A DNA stretch of 64,000 nt from Branchiostoma floridae (lineage: Eukaryota; Chordata; Leptocardii; Amphioxiformes; Branchiostomatidae), in assembly GCF_000003815.2 (NCBI RefSeq), contig NW_023365730.1, positions 736,527 to 800,526 of the forward strand. Reading direction: 5' to 3'. Shown one piece after another: positions 10,471 through 22,688 of this stretch. The notes below the pieces were generated by a model, which was given only the letters and a program-made list of their open reading frames with translations, was not told the origin of the DNA and did not search any database. Positions within the stretch are counted from its first letter, which is position 1; each line of letters begins with the position of its first letter. The translations under genes were made by a program, and so were the position numbers.

Positions 10471-10804
10471 GTTAGGAATTTACGTGTTTGTAAGCATAAG
10501 TCCGTGAGTTTTCTGAAACAACAGCAGTTCCGTGATAAACGGAACCTTCTAAAAACGTACGGAGCTAACAGTGCAGCGAAAATACCATCGATAGCGATTC
10601 AACTTCGGATGGCAAACCGGACAAAAGTTATAAGTACTGTTGAAGTCATTAACGTTAAAGTTTGTTTTTAGTTGCCTTTGACGGTTTGACCTGAAATACT
10701 GTTACGCTAAATTCCTGAAGAGAAGTTAAGTGACTGCTGTGATTATTACAGAAATGCCCCTAAAAACTGATACAATAGGCCTTCTGAATAGCCTAAAGTG
10801 CAAG

Positions 10805-10925
10805 AGTTTCAGGCGGGCTTCGCCCCCCTGGGACCCCCAACGGGGCTCTGCCCCTGGACCCTGCCGGGCCGGGGCCTTCGGCGTTCTTCGGCGGCCCCCG
10901 AAAAAAATTCTGGCGGGAACACTGC
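10805..10925. repeat. GC-rich insert resembling a transposon interior
   Basis: A run of GCCCCCCTGGGACCCCC-type words sits in AT-rich surroundings. Very similar words occur inside the element at 58409-59161, so this is probably a piece of a related transposon. Confidence 0.4.
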
Positions 10926-11159
10926 AGTATGCCGAACTTTTGTGTTAGACTAGATTTGTGATACTTTTATATGTATATATCTTGACTTGTTGTGACCTGT
11001 ACTTAGCTCGGTTGGGCAAAACTGTACAATAAAGGTCTTCATTCATTCACTATATACGGAATCGTGGGGCCCCGCTTATGAATATTAATTAGCCTTCGCC
11101 CTCTTTGCGCACAGGTGTGGTCTCTGTGCGGGGTCACGGAAGGTCACGCCAGGAGGACA

Positions 11160-11575
11160 AAAGAAAACAAATTACCCCTCAGAAAAGTGCCAAAATTAAT
11201 TATTTTAAAGTAGTTTATGTCAAAACTTTTACTTGGATCATTTTACCAACTATCTAATGCCTATCTACACCAAATTTCAGGCCATTCCATTGTAAGACCA
11301 GGGTACAGGGGGACAATATATTTTATTTTGGTCAAAACATGACCTTTAAACCTCAATAAAATCATTTTAGAGGCAAATATGAAAAAACTGAGAAAAAAGC
11401 ATCAAGGTATTGGCCCATTCTACCTCTGTGCCAAATTTCAGGTCATTCGGTCTAGAAACGGCGGAGATGAATCACTTTCAAGATTTGACAGGAGAAAGAA
11501 AGAAAGAAAGAAAGAAAGAAACATTACGAATACAATATATTTCACCATACTATGTATGGCTGAAATATAAAAACA
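11160..11575 (+). repeat. Dispersed repeat copy with (GAAA)n before its end
   Basis: This is the best preserved of three copies (others at 5097 inverted and 10115). It ends with GAAAGAAAG runs followed by CACCATACTATGTATGGCTG, the same end found inverted at the ankyrin insertion. Confidence 0.6.
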
Positions 11576-12034
11576 ACAGTTGACTTGTAGATCCGTGTTC
11601 CCAACATCACTGAAAACAAAAACACCGTATAAAGGCGAATTTGTGCATGTGGCTTTAGGTGTAAACGGGGTGAGTGTCGTTCTGAGGTTAGCCCAGGTCA
11701 GGCCACTTTGTGCTCTTCAGTTCTATAGCTTTTGACACGTCCGCACTATGGGTGAGATAGGGTCAAAATGAGGCGTTTCCGTTTCGTGAGCCGTTTTTAG
11801 AAATTACTCGAAGATAGAGCCAAGTACTTCTGTTGGTTCTCAGCACTAAATATAACTCAGGAGGCTCTGCTTAGGCTATTGAGTCGGGACATGCCTTCAT
11901 TATACTGGGAAGGTGAAGGTCACAAACATGTTTTCTACAAGTATCTATAATATAACATGAAGTATGGTAAAATGGTAATGTCAAACCTAGAATAAACTAG
12001 AAAGTGTTTTGTATCCATCAGATGCTGGGGGTCC

Positions 12035-12200
12035 TGACAACGATTTACGCTAAATTCGGAATGGCTGACTACGCTTTACGTTAAAATCACGAAGGCTGCA
12101 AACGCTTTACGCTTCATCCCACTACGAATTACGTAAAGTAAAATAGCTTCCCTACGAATTACGGGAAATTAAAAAGGCCTGCCTACGCCTTACGGAAAAG
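12035..12200. repeat. Degenerate tandem ACG-box array
   Basis: Words like CTACGCTTTACG, CTACGAATTACG and CTACGCCTTACG recur about every 30 bp, five or six times, with unrelated spacers. Confidence 0.55.
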
Positions 12201-12481
12201 AGCATGCAGAGTCCCTCATACTTTGGTTCCAAGGAAACGTCTTGTCTTATAGAGTTCATCTCTGTTATCAACTTCGTAAAAGACATTCTTGATCTTGCAA
12301 TATTTTGTTTTGTGTTGAATGAAAGCTATAGTTAATCTGATCCAGAAAAAAAATGATACAAAGACTCTCTGTCGGACCGGTCAGCCACCCTAGGGACTTC
12401 ACTCCGAAAATAGTAGACAGATGGCTGGCACATGGTTTAGGTCAGTGGAAAGAATATCAAAGCAATAAAGAGACCCTCATA

Positions 12482-12768
12482 ACCGGTACAATGGCCGAGT
12501 GGGTAGAGTGTTCGCCTTGCATGCGGTAGGTAGTGAGTTCGATCACCGGCCGAGTCATACCAAAGACTTTAAAAATGGTATATGCTGCTTTCTCTGCTTA
12601 GCACTCAGCATTCGGGAAAGAGTATGGAAGTTGAACACACACCACTACCAGTGGACTGGCCCCTGCTGTAGTGATTGCACAAAGTTGTGTGGTCCAGGGG
12701 CTACTGAAACAGAGATGGGCGCCGCCCTATGCGCCATCAGGCGCGGGAAGTACTTTAACAACTAATTA
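12482..12768 (+). mobile_element. Complete tRNA-derived SINE with 15-bp target duplication
   Basis: The head has an A box (TGGCCGAGTGGGTAGAG) and a B box (GAGTTCGATCACC) like a tRNA gene, followed by an unrelated body ending GGCGCGGGAAGTACTTTAAC. It is flanked by perfect AAAGAGACCCTCATA copies at 12467-12481 and 12769-12783, so it is an L1-type or LINE-mobilised insertion. The 3' body also occurs inverted at 62695-62815. Confidence 0.9.
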
Positions 12769-13099
12769 AAAGAGACCCTCATAGATTGGCCGCACTGATC
12801 ATGTAGCGACTCTACAAGCAGAGGTTGAAAGTGAAGACTTAGATCTTGTTCTGACGTCCTGTTTTGGCTGGCAGATGAAATGGGTTGTTGTTAGAAAACG
12901 GGTAGGTTATAAATTAATAAAGAGCCGCAATCTCCAAGCTAACCTCTGTTTGAAGATTAGGCAATAGACTTATAGTATAGGTGTGACTGCTGCACATTTT
13001 TGGAAAACAGAGTTTTTATGATAGAAAAACAACAGTGTAGGTTTGCCTGTGTGCATATTTCCGACAATATTCGTCAGGTTTCGTAAAGGTTTGGATACT

Positions 13100-13250
13100 G
13101 GAGAATTGTTTTACACCACCAGTTGGTACTTACTTACTTCGCTTACGTTTCGATGTCTCTCAGGAAGGGAGGAAGCTCTGAGGAAGATGTCTGAGAAACA
13201 TCGAAACGTACGCCAAATAAGTACCTACTGGTTGTGGAAAAGAATTCTCC
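13100..13250. repeat. Foldback sequence with about 60-bp arms
   Basis: The two arms, each containing CGTTTCGATG and a GGTACTTA word, are inverse copies with scattered mismatches around a short centre. It is a small non-coding foldback element. Around it, 13251-14200 shows no exon-like signals. Confidence 0.6.
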
Positions 13251-14199
13251 TATATCATGTGTGCATACTGTAGTAAATCCTTTTAAATTAGTATTCAGGA
13301 AAACAAGACCTGACGGGAAGTGATGGATGACGGCAAGGTCCAAAGTAGAACCAGATGATAGAACATCTAAATCTGGACTGGACCCGTCGTGTTGCTATGG
13401 CAACCATCCATCATGGTCAGCATGTTACTATTTTTAGTCCCATTATCAACAGTAGAGACTTGCGTAACACGTGTCAAAGTGCTCAGGCGGGCCACAGTGC
13501 CTGTTCACTCATATCGGCTGGACTTTGACCACTTGCATCTCGGCTCCACATGTATGCTGTCTGTTTGAACACTGCTGGGCGATGTCTATAGCCATGATGT
13601 GCTTTGTTAAACGTGCACCATTGGTTGCTCCTTTTTCACTGCAAATCATAATGACAAAAATAACAATAACGTATAGAATACAGTAATGAAAAAAAAACGT
13701 ACTAGCGAAATGAAAGATCTCCTCTTAAAGGTTAAATTTTGGCTGCCGTATATTTTGTGGGCAGATGACTGTCTGTATGTGTTTGTGTGTGTGTTGGGGG
13801 GGGGGGGGTGGATAATGTTAGTTGAGAAGCGAAGTGAATGGATCCTTAGATTATTCGTTAGGTAGGTGGGGTCGGGAAAACGAAGGTCAAGTTCAATAAT
13901 GTTCCCCCGAGCGGCTTTCTAAGGTACTGTACCTGAGCTCCCGGTTTTGATATGAAGTGAATCACGGCCACGCCAGTGCCTGTTCTCGGTTCGAGCTTCA
14001 GTGGTGCAATGGTCATGTTCACTGTGAAACATGTACTATAATCATTCCTATCGGGAGCCGTCATCTCGTGTTTTGGACATGCTATTGTCGTGATTTTTAA
14101 GTGGTAGATACCCCTTGGGGAAGAGAGAGTAAATAGGGCAATCTCCAAGCAGATCCTACGGTACCATGATATAGTATCAAAACCTGCCAGAGGAGTAAA

Positions 14200-14390
14200 C
14201 CCGGCTAAAGCTAGGGGGACAACCCGCCGTACTTGCAAGTGCGTGCTGTCTACGTGCCAAAACGTGGGCAATCTTTTGGTATCCGTAAGTGGTAAGTACC
14301 GTCGACGTCTCCGTACGAACACGTGGCGAATCCCACGGATTTGGGAGCACGCAGACACGTACACGCCGTAGAAATTTAAGTGCATGCAGA
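14200..14390. repeat. Partial copy of the GGGCACAACCCGCC MITE family
   Basis: It shares GACAACCCGCCGTACTTGC, GGCAATCTTTTGG and the CACGCAGACACG segment with the complete element at 35689-35970. Only part of the element is recognisable. The following 14391-15784 holds no gene that I can support. Confidence 0.55.
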
Positions 14391-15784
14391 ACTTTCCCTG
14401 CGTTGATACTATCTTATCAATGCGACTGGTAAATCTGCCTGGAGATTTTAAATGGAATAGGTTTGGGCCCTAGTTGGACTTTAATTGGGTCATGAACTCG
14501 TATACAGTGCCAACTTTTATCGGTTTTGTGTAATTGCCGCCAATCAGTTGGACTTTGGCCACACCAATCACTACCATAGATGGCGTCAGGCTTAGCACGT
14601 TCATGGCCACGTGCGCTTTGAAATATGCACTTCCACTTACTTTTTTTACTTACTTTTTTACGCCGACGGACCTTAAGCAGTAAAAGAAACTAAAGACTCA
14701 TAGAGTTATAAATATTATGAATTGAGGAAGCAAATTTCACGAGATACATAAAGTGCCAAGCATTAGGTTAGGCACACGTTCACGCCACGTGAGTTAACAT
14801 TTTCGTCAATCGCTTTTCTTAATTAGATAGAAAAATCCTAAAAACTGATCAAGTCATATATTTACTGACCTTTTGTATAAAAGTATCATGTGTAAAGTAG
14901 GATCTATACTCATAGAATCTTTGTACGCTACGGCAGGTAATTTCAACCACTAGTCACACTTTCGACATGCCTTTTGGAACACGAGCTCTAAGACTTGAAG
15001 AGGGTTTAATATAGTTAGAACACGTCTTATTCCCTGAGGGGTAAACCCAAGGATCTACGTCAGAAGAGAAAGAAAAAAAATAAATGTGGATCTACAATAT
15101 CAAATTTGGGAGAGTACTGTCCACTGACCCATAAGACTGTCACTTAGCATCTACCAGGCCCTTCTACAGGGCTGCTGGTATGGCAGAATTCGACAAAAAA
15201 TGGGGAAATTTGCCAGGAAATTTAATAGGTTCATGTTTCCCCATGCTGACCAACTCCTCTGGTAGGAAGGATAACTGCCCTGGCAAATTAGTCTCCCTAT
15301 AATGGTCACCGTAGTCAGTCTGGTAGAGACTACACAAGACCAGTCGAGCTACAGAAAATGTTGCAGAACGCACCAAAGTACGAGGTACGTACACTGTAAG
15401 GGTCATGGACCCATTGATAAACGTACAAGATTTATAGTGAACAATTACGTTTATAAAATCATTGGTTTTGCATCAAAGCACCACGATTTCCGTGTCGTTC
15501 GGTGATTTTATGGTCCCTCTCCCCTACTAAAAATAAGTCTTAGATCTGTATCAGGTTCTGTATCATATATAGACCCGGGGTAAGTACGTGTAAGATCACC
15601 CGTCAGTGTAACACACAACCTCTTGAGACTCGAGAGCCACTCATGGCTAAGTGTGTGGCTGGATAAGTGTGTTATAAACATTGCTTTGAGCATCACGAAT
15701 CCCACGCTCAATTCGGAAATAGTTCTACGGAACGTGTCATGTGTTATGCGCCATATATTAAGCTGGGTCACCCGTGCGTCTATA

Positions 15785-15975
15785 AGGTGGGGCTTTTCGT
15801 CTCCCTCCGCTTCCAAAAAAGAAGTCAAACCCAACCTGTTTAGAAATAGCCAACACTAGTATTAGCGTAAAATATTGTTCATAACTGTCCATTGTTACTA
15901 GTATATCTACTATGTTTATACCATGTACTTGCAATTAGCCCTCCTTCACGAACTTGCAAATAAACCTCTATCATA
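15785..15975 (+). repeat. Dispersed repeat with AAAGAAGTCAAACCCAACC core
   Basis: One of five copies in the window (others at 22005, 46425, 52225, 61725). They share CTTCCAAAAAAGAAGTCAAA, a TACTTGCAATTAGCCC segment and an end near CAAATAAAC, always on the + strand. This looks like the 3' end of a retrotransposon. Confidence 0.6.
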
Positions 15976-16719
15976 TTTAAGTCCGTACGAGGTCTTAGCC
16001 TATATAAGGCTCCCCAGGGCGCTAAAAGTAGGGGAAATTGAAGAAATATAGACACGTAACATGACAAATAAGGACAAATAAGTTACCATGGGATTTCAGT
16101 CAGTATTTTGAAGTCTATCCAGCTATCTGCCGGCTGGTCAGTTCACTCCTAGGCCAGTTAACTCCTACTAAGCTATTTCTAACTTGGCCAAAGTACCTTA
16201 TTACTATTCGATAAGAGCGGAGTCTGGCAGTTACTACTTATCATGGGTGGAATAGGAGCTCATATTTGTAAAGAAAGACATTTACTGCGTGTAAATCTAC
16301 ACTGTATATATATACTTCGGCTTGTGTGTCACCAAGAACTGCGTGACTTTCGGAACATGTGTCCTAGATACAGAAGCTGCCATAAATACAGGAGCTGTCT
16401 GTACTGTCGTCTGGGCTATATCCGGTGGCGTAGGGGCACATAAAGTCATGGATATAAAGATGGGAAGTTTAGTAAGTGTTTAACTACAGCTATAAACTAC
16501 TGTAACAGCTGGTGAACTAGGCGCTTCTCGTTTAAAAATCTTTGGGATATGTACAAAACTAGTCACTTTCAGTAATAGTTGTACTTTATCTTTAAACTTA
16601 TCTTTCTCGAACAGGACTATAATCTCATAGACATAAAGAATGGAATTTACAAGTATGTAAAGTTGCATTATAAAATTCAGCTGGTGCGCCAAGCATTGCA
16701 CGTTGAGGGCATACGTCAC

Positions 16720-16889
16720 AGTGGACCGATCCTGTCGAACGCCATATCGAACAAATAGAACCCCCTATTCTATTTCGAACGCCTCCGTCAAAAGCTGCCC
16801 CAGCAGGACAGAAATAGCTATTTTTGACGGAGGTGTTCGAAATAGAACCATGATCAAACAGGGGGCGGGGTTTTGGGATCGGTCCATTG
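16720..16889. repeat. Foldback element with nested palindrome
   Basis: The outer arms GTGGACCGATCC and its inverse enclose an inner palindrome in which CTATTTCGAACGCCTCCGTC meets its inverse. The surrounding 15976-17930 has no gene that I can support. Confidence 0.6.
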
Positions 16890-18017
16890 AGTAGAAGGCT
16901 CCGAAAATGAGATTATATAGTGACACCGAAAATCCTCCTTTCTCAAGGTCCTAATCATGCATTTCTCCTACCGAAAAAAAAATACAACCCCAAAACTAAA
17001 TGGCTTCAGTGAACATGTGCTATTAGCGTTGAGAAATTCCCTTTTAGTCAGCCCAACTGAACTAAAACGCTAATGTTTAATATCAGTAAAATTACACGTA
17101 GATGTGTAACGATAGAATTCACCCGCCCGCTATGTCGTGGGTACACCAGAAGTACACCGTGAGTGTTGGGTTTTGAATGGTGCGGTCGCATACTATAGCA
17201 GCGAAAAAGCGCCTCTTTGCGGGAAATGATGAATTGCAGTTTGTACAAGGAGTACTAGTGTACGGTACTAGAACTACGCGATATAGAGTAGACAAGCTTC
17301 ACATAGAATAATTCTGTACTTGTATCTATATAGCCAGTATAACCGCTCTTCGGCGTCACACATCAGCTAATTGATATAAGGACATTTCCAGAAGCTTTTG
17401 TATGAACGTGACCATGTAATTATAAGACATCTTCAATTTTTTTTTCAATGTGCAGAAGACCTAAAGGTGCACTCTCACTACACTTACGCCAAGCTTGCGT
17501 CACTGCAAGGTTCGTTCACTGCGTCACTGTTTTGTTATTTTCTCCGATTTTTTTAAATAATTTAGATATTGCGTTATACGCAAAAGTATAACTTAAATGA
17601 CGACAAAATACACAAAAAGTAAGAAAATTCGTTCTTTATCTCTGAAAGTCGCTGAGTATCTTTCTAATCCCGCAGTGACGCAAGTGCAGTGATAGTGGAC
17701 CTTAACAAAAGTCGCTGTACTTTTGAGTCACGCTGTGTCAATAAAAATCACTTCTATAAAGGAAATTGCGCTAGTATCATACCGTTCCGTTAGTTCGGAA
17801 GCGTGCGTGGTTGGGAGTGTTTGATGTTAAACATGTCGACATGTGGAGTATGTGGTCAGATAAGGAGAGTAAAGTTACACCATCCCATCGGAATGTGGTC
17901 GTGAGAAACCGCACTCCTCTGACGTCAGGAGTTAGATGAATGAAGTGAATGAAGACCTTAATTTATTGTGCATTATTGCCCAACTGAGCTAAGTTTAGTC
18001 TAGTATACCAGAGGTTT

Positions 18018-18385
18018 TGTCCATTCTGTCCAAATGAGATAGAAGACGAACGTCACTTTGTAATGGATTGTTCTCTATATAATCATTATGACAAACGCAC
18101 AGAGCTGTTCACATTACTTTCCGCTTGCTCTACAGAATTTGCTACTCTTTGTACATTCTGGGAGGCGATAATCCTCACTGTGTACAAGTAGGCAAATATA
18201 TTCAAGAATGTCTATATCGTAGAAGCAATACTGTAAATGACATGCTAGTCCCTATATGCTGATTTATTCATACCTATAGATATCCATATATGTGCGTTTA
18301 GTTGTACTGTAAGTAGTTGTTGTACATGTAGACCTTACGAAAGCCGCTGTGCTTTTTGTCGTGTCAATAAAGATTTGTAGTATAG
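18018..18385 (+). mobile_element. 5'-truncated non-LTR retrotransposon (reverse transcriptase C-terminus and 3'UTR)
   Basis: A reading frame from 18018 to a stop at about 18193 encodes CPFCPNEIEDERHFVMDC followed by a Tyr/Arg-rich helix. This C-x2-C...H-x4-C pattern is the C-terminal cysteine knuckle of CR1/jockey-type LINE polymerases. A 3'UTR follows and ends in GTGTCAATAAAGATT. A second copy lies at 44925-45230. Confidence 0.75.
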
Positions 18386-19330
18386 TGTTTGCTGAGGACA
18401 TCACTTCGTGTTTGTTTACTACATACACTTCTTCACCGTAATGAATGGAAGTAAAGCTTTCGTAGTTTTCCCGAACATCTAATGGAGCCTGAATGTAGTA
18501 TGTTACCAGTTTTTTGTAAGTAGTCTATATTTATGTTATTAGTAAGTAGTCTGCCGCATCATTCTGGATTTAATTCACATTGCACATTGTGTTTCTTCGA
18601 ATAGTGCACAGCCGTCATCTATTGTTAAGTTATTAGTTTAATTATACTACTTGTATACTGCTAGTTGTCTAATGGATGTCTTATACATGTACAATATAAT
18701 GTAGTATAACGTAAACTGAGTTTGCCTTACATTGTACCCGTTCTACAATTGTTGTGCAATAATCTTGACTTGACTTGTTCTCTATCTATTCGTGCATATT
18801 TTGAAGTAAGTTTGTATCGCAGCTTATTTTGTTCACTCCTTTTGTTCTCCCTGGACATACTTAGCTTTACGGTGGCGCTCATATGATTGATTGGGCCACT
18901 TCTACGCCACAACGTCTTTTAAATTAGAAAAAAGGGTAAGGAGCGTACTAGTATACAAGACGGAAATTAGAGGGGCCACACGGACGTCCACATTTAGCTC
19001 AACACACGTTTGTATTCCAGCCTATTTTGTTCACACTTATAATGTCTTATATACATATTTTAGTGGAGGCTCTAATATAACTTGAGCTTGGGTGTGCCAT
19101 TACTATGTCTGTAACTTCCTCTGATTCTTCTCATTTGTATTTTAAGAAAGGTCAGGAACGTATACAAGACGGAATTAAGCATAGTCGCACGGACGTGTGC
19201 CGAAAGGGTGTTGGCGTACAGGTTCCACAACTGCGATAACAAAACCGCAGAACCAACCTCACAACTGATACGGGAGACAGATACATAACACATGGGAGAA
19301 GAATTTCCAGAAAGGCATGCCAATTAAAGT

Positions 19331-19368
19331 TAGAGAATAGAAAAGAAGAAAATAAAGCTGTACGGCTA
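19331..19368 (+). repeat. 38-bp arm of an inverted repeat flanking the large gap (left)
   Basis: This 38-bp segment is the perfect reverse complement of 20179-20216 on the other side of the 790-N gap. It is either the terminal repeat of a transposon hidden in the gap or the product of a foldback misassembly. Confidence 0.85.
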
Positions 19369-19388
19369 TCAGCATTGTTGGGTATTAT

Positions 19389-20178
19389 NNNNNNNNNNNN
19401 NNNNNNNNNNNNNNNNNNNNNNNNNNNNNNNNNNNNNNNNNNNNNNNNNNNNNNNNNNNNNNNNNNNNNNNNNNNNNNNNNNNNNNNNNNNNNNNNNNNN
19501 NNNNNNNNNNNNNNNNNNNNNNNNNNNNNNNNNNNNNNNNNNNNNNNNNNNNNNNNNNNNNNNNNNNNNNNNNNNNNNNNNNNNNNNNNNNNNNNNNNNN
19601 NNNNNNNNNNNNNNNNNNNNNNNNNNNNNNNNNNNNNNNNNNNNNNNNNNNNNNNNNNNNNNNNNNNNNNNNNNNNNNNNNNNNNNNNNNNNNNNNNNNN
19701 NNNNNNNNNNNNNNNNNNNNNNNNNNNNNNNNNNNNNNNNNNNNNNNNNNNNNNNNNNNNNNNNNNNNNNNNNNNNNNNNNNNNNNNNNNNNNNNNNNNN
19801 NNNNNNNNNNNNNNNNNNNNNNNNNNNNNNNNNNNNNNNNNNNNNNNNNNNNNNNNNNNNNNNNNNNNNNNNNNNNNNNNNNNNNNNNNNNNNNNNNNNN
19901 NNNNNNNNNNNNNNNNNNNNNNNNNNNNNNNNNNNNNNNNNNNNNNNNNNNNNNNNNNNNNNNNNNNNNNNNNNNNNNNNNNNNNNNNNNNNNNNNNNNN
20001 NNNNNNNNNNNNNNNNNNNNNNNNNNNNNNNNNNNNNNNNNNNNNNNNNNNNNNNNNNNNNNNNNNNNNNNNNNNNNNNNNNNNNNNNNNNNNNNNNNNN
20101 NNNNNNNNNNNNNNNNNNNNNNNNNNNNNNNNNNNNNNNNNNNNNNNNNNNNNNNNNNNNNNNNNNNNNNNNNNNNNN
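19389..20178. other. Assembly gap, 790 N
   Basis: A sized gap. Nothing can be said about its content beyond its inverted flanks. Confidence 0.99.
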
Positions 20179-20216
20179 TAGCCGTACAGCTTTATTTTCT
20201 TCTTTTCTATTCTCTA
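20179..20216 (-). repeat. 38-bp arm of an inverted repeat flanking the large gap (right)
   Basis: The perfect inverse of 19331-19368, beginning on the first base after the gap. Confidence 0.85.
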
Positions 20217-20254
20217 TACTTTTCTATACTCTGACCACAAATATTCGGAAACAT

Positions 20255-20332
20255 ATATCCACACGCACACGCACGCGCACACGCACACACACGCACACGC
20301 CCATACACACACAAATGCAAACACACACGCAG
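20255..20332. repeat. (AC)n microsatellite
   Basis: Interrupted CA/CG repeats; the antisense ORF rich in VCVC is a repeat artefact. Confidence 0.9.
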
Positions 20333-20379
20333 TTTGGCAATATCCCCATTTTTTTATCGAGGTATTCAAAAAGATAACT

Positions 20380-20645
20380 CGGACACAAACAGTTCAGCCT
20401 ATGGCTGCTATGTATCATTTTAGTCAATAAACTATTCACTCATTCATCCATTCAAACATAAACGTACAAACTGTTACCATTAAAATCTCATACTATTGCG
20501 TATTGAAATTGTTATTCATTTATCAGTGTTTTATGTACATGTACGTCAGCTATTTGTTATGAATACACAGTTCAGCCTACGCCTAGCGCTAATATGTATC
20601 ATTTTCGTCAATAAACCATTCACTAAATTAAACTCATCCATTCAT
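20380..20645 (+). mobile_element. Two LINE 3' tails in tandem
   Basis: The words CAGTTCAGCCTA, ATGTATCATTTT and CAATAAAC-ATTCACT occur twice, near 20388-20450 and 20570-20645. These are similar to 3' termini of truncated non-LTR elements. Confidence 0.5.
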
Positions 20646-20734
20646 AACAAATGTACAAACTAAGAATCAAAAAGTAAGGCTAGAACTACTTTTGAGTGGA
20701 TAAAAGGAAATACACGAAACAAACATGAAAGTAA

Positions 20735-21026
20735 GAAAAACGTTAATGCAAACAAATTTATTATATAATCAAGAACAATCTATAATTGTTACCTAAGGTA
20801 AAAAAACACATCACAGATACAGAAAAGGGAACTAAAACGCGACAATGGCACAAACATACGAAGAAATGTCAATCTTTTACAAACATATGCAGGTGCAATT
20901 CATTTGTTATCACTGAATGTATAACTTCTGAAGTAAAATTTGCTAAAGCGATGTTGTCGATTTGCAAAACACTAAATGTAAGGCATATCTGACGGTACTA
21001 GGCTGTCTTCTCTTCACTCTGGGAAT
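20735..21026 (-). other. Terminal 3'UTR exon of the large ECM1-like gene
   Basis: On the - strand an acceptor TTTTCACAG precedes 21026, and an AATAAA lies at 20757-20762. The coding sequence has already stopped in the previous exon (22600), whose 3' end carries a good donor. The 28 nt between stop and that donor are too short to mark the transcript for decay. The left boundary is approximate. Confidence 0.5.
20757..20762 (-). promoter_or_regulatory. Poly(A) signal AATAAA of the large - strand gene
   Basis: TTTATT on the + strand, about 265 bp downstream of the last acceptor of the gene. Confidence 0.45.
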
Positions 21027-22004
21027 CTGTGAAAATAAACATTGTTTTGATTTATAATAAATGTAGTAGATACACGATGTAAAGAGTTAAGCAACGACAA
21101 CCTGTTTGTACATATACATTGTAATGACAACCACAGACAACTTTGTACAACACAAGCTCTGTGAGTACACATGTTTTAAGAAAAGGGAAGAGTCATGTAA
21201 ACGTTAGATATAGTGATAGCTTAGTTGCAGATGTATTGTTTATTCAATTGTAATACCACATGTTATAGTACTTAGTCTTTATAATTAGTATCCCATCATG
21301 GGATTTGCTGCATTTAGCCCACATGGGCAGGAACATGCAAATAAAGATCATTCAATAAATATCTAATATACATGAAATGTTATATCATACATATTACTAT
21401 TGTGTACAGAAATGTAAAATGATCATGAGTATGATCATATTTAAACATGAGTGTTAATGTAACTCTATTATATTCTTGGAAATATACTTGCCTAGGCAAA
21501 GCATTTTTCAGACATGGACTGGAGTTTGGAATTGGATTGCTTTTCCATTTATTAACAACATTTTCGTCTACAATAGCTTAAAGGTCTCCCTTTATTTGTA
21601 GGGATCATTATGTCAAGCAAAGTCTAACTGTAATTTCCCACAAATTGAATGTAACCAAATTTTCAACTGAACCACAAATGTTGCAACATGAATGAAAGAC
21701 TGTCCATTTACATCATGGTTTTACAAACATCACTGGTTACCCCAAAGTTTTGACTAAGGTGAGCAATCCACAACTTTATCTTATGCAGGTAGTAAAAAAA
21801 AGACGCGCCATACACTTTGTGCAACTTTTCTCCACTTGTAATCGAGTTATATGTTCTATCTGCATAAAGCAAAATGGTGGATTGATCATTCTTTGAGAAA
21901 GACTGGATCTTCTTTGACAGTGAAAACTTTGGGTACTGATAAGTCCATTTTTTGTGTTGGAAATTTATTGTCCATTCTCAACCAAAAATTTTAGAAAAAG
22001 TACG

Positions 22005-22130
22005 TAGGGCTCTTTGTCTTTCTTTACTTCCAAAAAAAGAAGTCAAACCCAAACTATCTCGATAAAGCAGTATTCAAGTACATGCATATCCCCTATCTTT
22101 GTTTCTACCATGTAATTGCAATTATGTCAT
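22005..22130 (+). repeat. Dispersed AAAGAAGTCAAACCC repeat copy
   Basis: A degraded copy of the repeat at 15785, located in the 3'UTR intron of the large gene. Confidence 0.5.
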
Positions 22131-22407
22131 ACGTATGACGCGAAAACGTTCGATACAGGTGTTCTGGACCGGGTGATAACTTCCGTACCACACAGGTTCG
22201 AAAGTTGTATCACACAGGCTTCCTTCGAGTAAATCGAACCATTTCGAGTGGACCAAGTGTGGCACGGTTGGCAATTCGAATAAGCTGATTCGGACGTTGG
22301 AACATTGCTGTTGTATCACTTTTTGTTCGAGGGCACCAAATTTGTCCAACTACTGGCGCATTTCGCATCACAACATTGGTTTTCTCAGGTGGGTATGACA
22401 TAAATAA

Positions 22408-22521
22408 AATACAACACGGTGTATTCCGTATCACCCTTGGTCCCAGCCCTTCGGCCGTCGGGCGATCCAACCCGCGGTCGGGCTGGTACCTCGGGTGATA
22501 CGGAATACACCGTGTTGTATT
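22408..22521. repeat. Hairpin element with about 40-bp stem
   Basis: Left arm words ACACGGTGTATTCCGTATCA and the CAGCCC end are met by their inverse around a GC-rich loop. A fragment of the surrounding element (GTATCACAC-GGCTTC words) recurs at 45985-46090. Confidence 0.7.
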
Positions 22522-22572
22522 CTGTATTTAGCCTACGGGCATGAACTTACAAATACACTTTCTATTACTCAC

Positions 22573-22688
22573 CTGTAAAGTTATTGTCCATCCACCTGTC
22601 TAACCATGGTGGGGCCTCCCACGCCCGTGACCTCCGTGACGTCCGTGACCTCTGCGTCCACCACGGAAACGACGTCCTTCATGCTCAT
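22573..22688 (-). CDS. Exon 43: His/Arg/Gly-rich C-terminus with stop, then start of 3'UTR
   Basis: The coding part is 22600-22688. It encodes [14 protein letters not shown], a [10 protein letters not shown] stretch and PHHG before TAG. The alternation of H, G and R resembles the His-rich block of exon 21, suggesting a metal- or polyanion-binding tail. A donor (CAG|GTGAGT) follows in the 3'UTR at 22571-22573. Confidence 0.7.

Noticed and set aside
12482-12555. Possible tRNA gene (A and B boxes)
   Set aside because: No acceptor-stem pairing, a long unrelated body follows and a 15-bp target duplication encloses the whole, so it is a SINE.
13858-14385. 175-codon - strand frame
   Set aside because: It overlaps a partial MITE and has no protein-like pattern or splice context.
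19375-20181. Long open frame
   Set aside because: It spans the N gap.
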